From assembly GCF_001528665.1 (NCBI RefSeq), contig NZ_BBYJ01000017.1:162828-226827 (forward strand): 64,000 nucleotides of DNA, in the 5' to 3' direction. Below are positions 59,399-64,000 of this stretch, piece after piece (the first letter of the stretch is position 1; every line of letters starts with the position of its first letter). Under the pieces are notes generated by a model, which was given only the letters and a program-made list of their open reading frames with translations, was not told where the DNA came from and searched no databases. The translations under genes were made by a program, and so were the position numbers. Origin of the DNA: Microtetraspora malaysiensis (lineage in GTDB: Bacteria; Actinomycetota; Actinomycetes; Streptosporangiales; Streptosporangiaceae).

Positions 59399-60142
59399 TC
59401 AGAACTGGCTGGCGCCGCCGTCGACGTGGACTTCCGCGCCGGTCATGAAGCTGCTGCGGTCGGAGGCGAGGAAGGCCACGACGCCGGCGGTCTCCTCGGG
59501 CCGGGCGAGGCGGTTCATGGGTACGGTCGCGATCATGGCCGCGCGCTGCTCTTCGCCGGGACCCACCACCCCGAGCAGGCCGGGGGTCTCGGTGGGCCCG
59601 GGGGCGATGGTGTTGACGCGGATGCCCCGGCCGGTCAGTTCCGCGGCGAAGGTGCGGCCGAGGGAGCGGATGGCGGCCTTGGTGGCGGCGTAGACGCTCA
59701 TCGTCGGCGATGCCTTGATGGCCACGTTCGAACCGCAGAGGATGACCGACGAGCCGTCCTTCAGTAGCGGCAGCGCCTTCTGGACGGTGAACAACATGCC
59801 GCCGACGTTGGTGTTGAACGTCTTCGTGAAGTGCTCCCAGGTGATCTCGCCCAGCGGGGCGACTTCGGCGATGCCCGCGTTGGCGAACAGGATGTCGAGG
59901 CCCCGGCCGCTCTTCCCGACGGCCGCCATGACCCGGTCGAGGTCCGCGAGGTCGGTGACGTCGGCCTGGATCCCGGTCGCCCGGTCGGCGCCGATCCCGG
60001 CCACGACCTCGTCCAGCTCCTCCTTGCGCCGCCCAGCCAGGAAGACGTACGCCCCCTCGGCTGCGAGCGCCCGAGCCGATGCGAGGCCGATGCCGGAGGT
60101 AGCGCCGGTGATGAGGGCGGTCTTGCCGTCGAGCTGTCCCAT
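59399..60142 (-). CDS. Short-chain dehydrogenase/reductase
   Basis: A 247-residue classical SDR: TALITGATSGIGLASARALA (TGxxxGIG), NNAG-equivalent FANAGIAEVAPLG, the catalytic region CGSNVAIKASPTMSVYAATK with Tyr-x-x-x-Lys, and the C-terminal FMTGAEVHVDGGASQF. It is divergent from the TetR gene at 60248; three operator sites lie between. It ends soon after the pnt relic. Probably reduces a ketone or quinone using NADPH. Confidence 0.9.
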   Translation of the reverse strand: MGQLDGKTALITGATSGIGLASARALAAEGAYVFLAGRRKEELDEVVAGIGADRATGIQADVTDLADLDRVMAAVGKSGRGLDILFANAGIAEVAPLGEITWEHFTKTFNTNVGGMLFTVQKALPLLKDGSSVILCGSNVAIKASPTMSVYAATKAAIRSLGRTFAAELTGRGIRVNTIAPGPTETPGLLGVVGPGEEQRAAMIATVPMNRLARPEETAGVVAFLASDRSSFMTGAEVHVDGGASQF

Positions 60143-60154
60143 GAGGTGACTCCT

Positions 60155-60236
60155 TTTTTGAACCGTTCGGTTGCGCGGCGATGCTAGCAGTGTTTTGTAC
60201 CGATCGGTTGCAAGCCGCATTTTTGTACCGGATGGT
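60155..60236. promoter_or_regulatory. Three TetR-type operator sites between the SDR and TetR genes
   Basis: AACCGTTCGGTT (60161-60172), ACCGATCGGT (60199-60208) and ACCGGATGGT (60227-60236), each preceded by TTTTTG(T/A). They match the sites at 55269-55366 in front of the F420-reductase-like gene. Confidence 0.65.
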
Positions 60237-60247
60237 AAATTGGCTGC

Positions 60248-60904
60248 ATGGGCAGCACCGCTTACCGCGGCAGGGGACGGCCACGGGGCTTCGTGGAGGA
60301 GGAGGCCCTCGACCGGGCGATCCGTGTCTTCTGGGAGCACGGTTACGAGGGCGCTTCTCTGAGTGACCTCACCGCGGCCATGGGCATCAACAAGCCGAGC
60401 CTGTACATCGTGTTCGGTAGCAAGGAAGAGCTGTTCAAGCGTGCCGTCGCCCGTTACAGGGACACCTATGTGGCGTACGCGGCGGGCACCCTGGAGGAGC
60501 CGACCGCGTATGCCGTGGTTGAGAGCTATCTGCGCGCCGCCGTCGATGCCCTGACCGGCAGCGGTCATCCGCCGGGCTGTCTGTCCATCCAGGGTGGTCT
60601 GTCCTGCGCGCCGGCGAACAGCGGAATCTCCGAGTTCCTGGCCGGCTACCGGGCGGTCTTCGAGGGCGAGCTCGCACAGCGGCTGGCCCGGGCGGAGAAG
60701 GAGGGCGACCTTGAGGCCGGCACGGACACCGCGGCTCTGGCCCGTTTCGTCATGTCCCTGAGCCAGGGTCTGGCCGTCCACGCCGCGGCCGGCGCGCGGC
60801 GTGAGGATCTGCAGGCCGCGGTGGACGTCGCGTTGCGGGCGATCGCCGCTTACCTGCCCGCGGGAAACCCGGTCGCCCCGGCGACGGAGACCACCGGAGC
60901 GTAG
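60248..60904 (+). CDS. TetR/AcrR-family repressor (RGRPRGF type)
   Basis: A 218-residue protein: GRGRPRGFVEEEALDRAIRV lead-in, HTH LSDLTAAMGINKPSLYIVFG followed by SKEELF, and a ligand domain with two cysteines (PPGCLSIQGGLSC), which could sense electrophiles. It is divergent from the SDR gene. Because near-identical sites occur in front of the F420-reductase-like gene, it probably controls both. The ligand is inferred to be a reactive carbonyl or quinone. Confidence 0.88.
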   Translation: MGSTAYRGRGRPRGFVEEEALDRAIRVFWEHGYEGASLSDLTAAMGINKPSLYIVFGSKEELFKRAVARYRDTYVAYAAGTLEEPTAYAVVESYLRAAVDALTGSGHPPGCLSIQGGLSCAPANSGISEFLAGYRAVFEGELAQRLARAEKEGDLEAGTDTAALARFVMSLSQGLAVHAAAGARREDLQAAVDVALRAIAAYLPAGNPVAPATETTGA

Positions 60905-61003
60905 CCTTCGGCACCTGCGATGCCGCCCGCTCACAGGCTTGCTCCCAAACGCGTCCCCGGCGCGCCTGAGATGCGCGGCGGCGTCCTGCTCGAATGCCTC
61001 CGA

Positions 61004-61300
61004 TCAGCGGTCAAGCGGTAGGGCGACGCTCATGGCTGCGTGTGGCTCACCGGCCGGATCGAGGACGGCGACACCGGTCGACCCGACGCCGTTCTCGCTC
61101 TCGCCGTGACTGGTGGCATAGCCGCGCTCGCGGATCGACTCCAGCTCACGGGCGAGCGCCTGGCGGTCGGCGATCGTTCGCTCCGTCACGGGGGTGAGCT
61201 CCGTACGTCCGTAGAGCTCGTCGACCCGGTGACTCGGCAATGCCGCCAGCCACGCCTTGCCCACCGATGTCTGCTCGGCGGGGTCCGCACAGCCTTCGGG
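61004..61300 (-). pseudogene. IclR-family regulator fragment (effector domain)
   Basis: The minus strand reads GKAWLAALPSHRVDELYGRT, LARELESIRERGYATSHGES and GSTGVAVLDPAGEPHAAMSV. This matches the IclR C-terminal effector-binding domain (xGKAxLAxLP, ExxxGVxxVAxPVxD). The HTH and most of the N-terminal half are absent, and the end is cut before the last helix. Confidence 0.5.
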
Positions 61301-61427
61301 CCTGCCCCTGAGACCGTCGTGGCCGCGGTCGCGGGCGTCGCTCTTCGCGGCGGCGGAGCCGGCACCGCCCAGCGGGTGAGGGCGGCCACGACGGGGTTGC
61401 CGCAGCCGAGGCCGGAGGCGGCCGCGG

Positions 61428-61997
61428 TCAGGGCTGGTGGGTGGCCGCGGCGATGACGGCGTCGGTGAGCGCGGCGGCGTAGGCGTCGGTGAGCTTGCCG
61501 ACGTCGAACAGCAGCGCGTACCACATCGGGCCGAAGACCAGGTCGATGAGCACCTCGTCGTCGGGGTGGGTGACCTCCCCCCGGTCCCGCGCCCGGCCGA
61601 GGATCTGGCGGACGGCGTCGCGGCGCGCCGCGATCAGTTCGCCGTTCACGCGCTGGGCGAAGGCGGGAGCCTGGAGCGCCTCGGCGGCCAGGGCCTGGTT
61701 GAGCGCGCCGGGCACGCCGCGCTGGGCGGCGAAGGTGGCCTCCAGCAGGGCCAGCAGGTCCTCGCGCAGGTCGCCGGTGTCGGGCGTGGGCAGCCGGGTG
61801 CGGGCGTAGGCGGTCAGCACGTCCAAGATCACCTCGCCCTTGCCCGGATACCGGCGGTAGACCGCCTGCTTGGACACGCCGCTACGGGCGGCGATGCCCT
61901 CCATGCTCATCCCCCGGTAGCCCTGCTCGGTGATCAGGCCCAGGGCGGCCATGCGGATGGCGTCGTCGACGGCGGGGTCGCGGGGTCGTCCGGTCAT
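61428..61997 (-). CDS. TetR/AcrR-family repressor
   Basis: A 189-residue protein: TGRPRDPAVDDAIRMAALGL, HTH MEGIAARSGVSKQAVYRRYP followed by GKGEVILDVL, and a TetR_C-type ligand domain ending DVGKLTDAYAAALTDAVIAA. It is divergent from the MFS exporter at 62076, with two identical-format operator sites between. Likely controls the exporter in response to its substrate. Confidence 0.88.
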   Translation of the reverse strand: MTGRPRDPAVDDAIRMAALGLITEQGYRGMSMEGIAARSGVSKQAVYRRYPGKGEVILDVLTAYARTRLPTPDTGDLREDLLALLEATFAAQRGVPGALNQALAAEALQAPAFAQRVNGELIAARRDAVRQILGRARDRGEVTHPDDEVLIDLVFGPMWYALLFDVGKLTDAYAAALTDAVIAAATHQP

Positions 61998-62016
61998 GAC
62001 GCGCAGTCTATTTGAC

Positions 62017-62062
62017 ATACGCACCGGTCCGTATTTGAATCTAATACGCAACGACCCGTATT
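62017..62062. promoter_or_regulatory. Two ATACG-N8-CGTAT operator sites
   Basis: ATACG-N8-CGTAT at 62017-62034 and at 62044-62061 (the latter extended to AATACG...CGTATT). The starts are 27 bp apart, between the divergent TetR and exporter genes. Confidence 0.65.
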
Positions 62063-62075
62063 GAAAGGAGGGGGT

Positions 62076-63275
62076 GTGCGCCCCCGTTCCTCCACCCCCG
62101 CGCTCCTGTCGCTGGCCCTGGGTTACTTCGCGCTGGGCACCGCCTCACTGGCAGTGGTCGGTCTCAGCGGCCCGATCGCCGCCGACCTGCGGGTGCCGGC
62201 CGCCACCGTCGGCACCCTGGTCACCGTCTTCTCCCTGGTGTTCGCTCTGGCCGCCCCGATCGCGGCGATCACCCTGGGCCGCCTGGGCCGTCGCCAGGTC
62301 CTGCTGCTGGGCCTGGCGCTGATGACGATCGGCGGCATCGCCAGCGCGGCGGCCCCCACCTTCGCGGCCCTGGCCGCCGCCCGGGTGGCCGCCGGCCTGG
62401 GAGCGGCGATCTTCGGACCGGCCGCCTCGGCCACCGGCTCGATGATCGTGTCGGTCGAGCAGCGCCCCCGCGCGCTGGCGGTGGTGTTCGGTGGGATGAC
62501 CGCCGCCACCGTGTTGGGCGTGCCGCTGGCCTCGGCCGCGGGCGCCGCGGTCGGCTGGCGGGCCACGATGGCCGCGGTGGTGGCGCTGACCCTGGTGGCG
62601 GGCGGGCTGCTGGCTGTACTGCTGCCGCCGGTGGCGGCGGGCCCGGCTCCCACCGTGCGGGCCTTCGCCGGGGTGCTGCGCACCCCCGGAGCCGCATCGA
62701 TGATCGCCACCACGCTGCTGGTGCTGGCCGCCCAGTTCACCGTGTACGGGGTCGCGGGGGCCTACCTGGGCACCCGGTTCGGCGCCGGTCCCGGTCTGGT
62801 GTCGTTGACCCTGCTGGTCTTCGGCGCCCTGGGCATGGTCGGCAACGCCGCCGGAGCCCGCGTCTACACCCGTCTGGGCGGCGGGCGCACCATCGCACTG
62901 GCGCTGGCCGGGCTGACCATCACCTTCCTGGCGCTGGCCGGCGTGCCCGCCCTGCCCGCCGCCGGCGTGACGGTGTTCGCCTTCTGGGCCGTCTTCAACA
63001 CCTTGTTCATGGCCCCGCAGCAGGCCCGCCTGGTGGAGTTGCTGCCCGAGCAGCGCGGCATCCTGCTGGCCCTGAACGCCTCGGCCCTGTACCTCGGCAT
63101 GAGCCTGGGCAGCCTGCTGGGCAGCAGCCTGCTGCCCGTCCTGGGTGGCCACTGGCTCCCGGCCCTGGCGCTGCTGCCGCTGGCCCTGGCCGCCGGTGCG
63201 CACGCCGCCTCGCTGCGCCCGCACCCCACCCACTCGACGGCCCCGGCCGCCACCACCGCCTCAGCCCACCACTGA
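62076..63275 (+). CDS. MFS transporter (12-TM, DHA1-type exporter)
   Basis: A 399-residue exporter with 12 predicted helices. The A-motif-like loop is LGRLGRRQVLLLGLALMTIG; the repeat of GxLxGRxGRR-type motifs and the antiporter-like GPAASATGSMI suggest drug/H+ antiport. GTG 62076 has AAAGGAGGG five bases upstream (TTG 62061 is less likely). Controlled, probably, by the adjacent TetR. Confidence 0.85.
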   Translation: MRPRSSTPALLSLALGYFALGTASLAVVGLSGPIAADLRVPAATVGTLVTVFSLVFALAAPIAAITLGRLGRRQVLLLGLALMTIGGIASAAAPTFAALAAARVAAGLGAAIFGPAASATGSMIVSVEQRPRALAVVFGGMTAATVLGVPLASAAGAAVGWRATMAAVVALTLVAGGLLAVLLPPVAAGPAPTVRAFAGVLRTPGAASMIATTLLVLAAQFTVYGVAGAYLGTRFGAGPGLVSLTLLVFGALGMVGNAAGARVYTRLGGGRTIALALAGLTITFLALAGVPALPAAGVTVFAFWAVFNTLFMAPQQARLVELLPEQRGILLALNASALYLGMSLGSLLGSSLLPVLGGHWLPALALLPLALAAGAHAASLRPHPTHSTAPAATTASAHH

Positions 63276-63342
63276 CCTTCCCGCCCTGCGCTGACCCCGC
63301 CCATCCATCAGCACCACGCATCAACGACCACAGGAGAACCCC

Positions 63343-63717
63343 ATGTCCCAGCCCGCCGCCCAACTCGTGCGTGACTACTTCGAACTGGTGTGGAACCAGG
63401 GCCGCACCGAGCTGGCCGACCGGTTCCTGGCCGCCGGCCTGATCCAGCACAACCCCAACCTGCCCAACGGCCGCCGGCCGCTGGCCGAGTTCATCGACGG
63501 GATGCGCGCCCAGCTGCCCCAGGCCCGCTTTGAGATCCGCCGCATGGCCGTCGATGGCGACCTGGTGTTCACCCACAGCCTGTTCACCGCCCAGCCCGGC
63601 CACTCCGGCATCGCGGTGGTGGATGTGTTCCGCATCGCCGACGGCCTGATCGCCGAACACTGGGACCTGCGCGAGGACGTCCCCGAGACCACCGCCAGCG
63701 GCAACCCCATCGTCTGA
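63343..63717 (+). CDS. SnoaL-like/NTF2-fold protein
   Basis: A 124-residue protein: AAQLVRDYFELVWNQGRTEL, DRFLAAGLIQHNPNLPNGRR and RRMAVDGDLVFTHSLFTA, then AVVDVFRIADGLIAEHWDLR, the family motif ending in EHWD. QHNP followed by HWD is typical of the subgroup found beside regulators and exporters. An AGGAGAAC site precedes ATG 63343. Substrate unknown. Confidence 0.85.
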   Translation: MSQPAAQLVRDYFELVWNQGRTELADRFLAAGLIQHNPNLPNGRRPLAEFIDGMRAQLPQARFEIRRMAVDGDLVFTHSLFTAQPGHSGIAVVDVFRIADGLIAEHWDLREDVPETTASGNPIV

Positions 63718-63755
63718 CTTCTCTTTCTCGCCACCGAACTGCGAGGCCGAACCCC

Positions 63756-64000
63756 GTGACCATCCAACCCCACGACCAGACCATCCTGATCACCGGCGCG
63801 ACCGACGGACTCGGCCGCGCCCTGGCCCACCGCCTTGCCGCCCAGGGCGCCACCTTGATCCTTCACGGCCGCAACCCGGCCAAGGGCCAGGCGCTGCTGG
63901 CCGAACTCCACGACCGGACCGGCAACGACAGGCTCACCTTCGAACAGGCCGACTTCGCCTCCATCGACGAGATCCGCGCCCTGGCGGAGCGCCTGGCCGG
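63756..64000 (+). CDS. Short-chain dehydrogenase/reductase, 5' part (3' end outside window)
   Basis: GTG 63756 opens MTIQPHDQTILITGATDGLG, then RALAHRLAAQGATLILHGRN and FEQADFASIDEIRALAERLA. This is the N-terminal Rossmann half (TGxxxGLG) of an SDR of the light-dependent-protochlorophyllide-reductase-like group. The catalytic part lies beyond 64000. Confidence 0.85.
   Translation, partial: MTIQPHDQTILITGATDGLGRALAHRLAAQGATLILHGRNPAKGQALLAELHDRTGNDRLTFEQADFASIDEIRALAERLA

Overview
The window is high-GC DNA with strong G/C preference at third codon positions, frequent GTG and TTG starts, many ATGA/GTGA translational overlaps and short or absent leaders. It also carries many regulators: two ECF sigma factors with partner genes, four histidine kinase/response regulator pairs, one large LuxR-type ATPase regulator and several TetR, ArsR, HxlR and BlaI repressors. 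This fits the chromosome of a filamentous actinomycete. Streptosporangiaceae or a relative is my inference from protein style, not a demonstrated placement. No rRNA gene, intact tRNA or CRISPR array was seen.

Layout. 1-7 kb: the end of a DHA2 exporter, a flavin/PNPOx-fold protein, an unusual fusion of a replication-relaxation-type domain to a TrmB/LuxR regulator, a secreted zinc protease, two small proteins, a TmrB-like P-loop protein and a deletion scar (TetR and SDR fragments). 7-10.4 kb: a VOC protein with a TetR repressor, then an ECF sigma/CU044_5270 pair. 10.6-17 kb: a six-gene minus-strand operon (lipoprotein, membrane-fusion protein, ABC ATPase, MacB-like permease, response regulator, kinase). 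17.7-21.2 kb: a haloperoxidase-like enzyme fused to a COG4315 domain, then a second ECF sigma/membrane-anchored protein pair. 21.4-31.6 kb: a 1312-residue subtilisin, a LAL regulator, a NarL-type two-component pair and a lipoprotein hydrolase. 31.9-38.4 kb: a second envelope-stress style module (response regulator, convergent kinase, lipoprotein, two ABC ATPases, FtsX-type permease). 38.4-45.2 kb: a PAP2-glycosyltransferase fusion, a COG4705 membrane protein with a BlaI regulator and a truncated M56 partner, then def, tsaD and an Fe/Mn superoxide dismutase. 45.4-50.4 kb: a CPBP protease with kinase and regulator, and a VOC-ArsR-SRPBCC-TIGR03086 run.

50.4-64 kb is a patchwork. It holds a detached tRNA-Lys 3' end with repeats, integrase and IS5-type transposase scraps, a decayed DHA2 gene, a pntA'-'pntB deletion relic and an IclR fragment. 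Among these lie intact redox enzymes (aldo/keto reductase, F420-reductase-like protein, quinone-oxidoreductase-like MDR, two SDRs, SnoaL proteins) and the repressors that probably control them.

The strongest regulatory observations are: (1) matching TTGC-N9-GCAA boxes, like the Fur-family Nur box, in front of both the divergent def/tsaD pair and the superoxide dismutase; (2) six related TACCGATCGGT sites shared by two separated oxidoreductase promoters around one TetR gene; (3) four phased GGATCAGTGRTCC sites between a TetR gene and an MDR oxidoreductase; (4) a CTAC-N11-GTAG site shared by the BlaI gene and the COG4705 gene; (5) a branched, mutually exclusive hairpin array just upstream of the replication-relaxation fusion gene. 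These are sequence readings only; no search or experiment was run.
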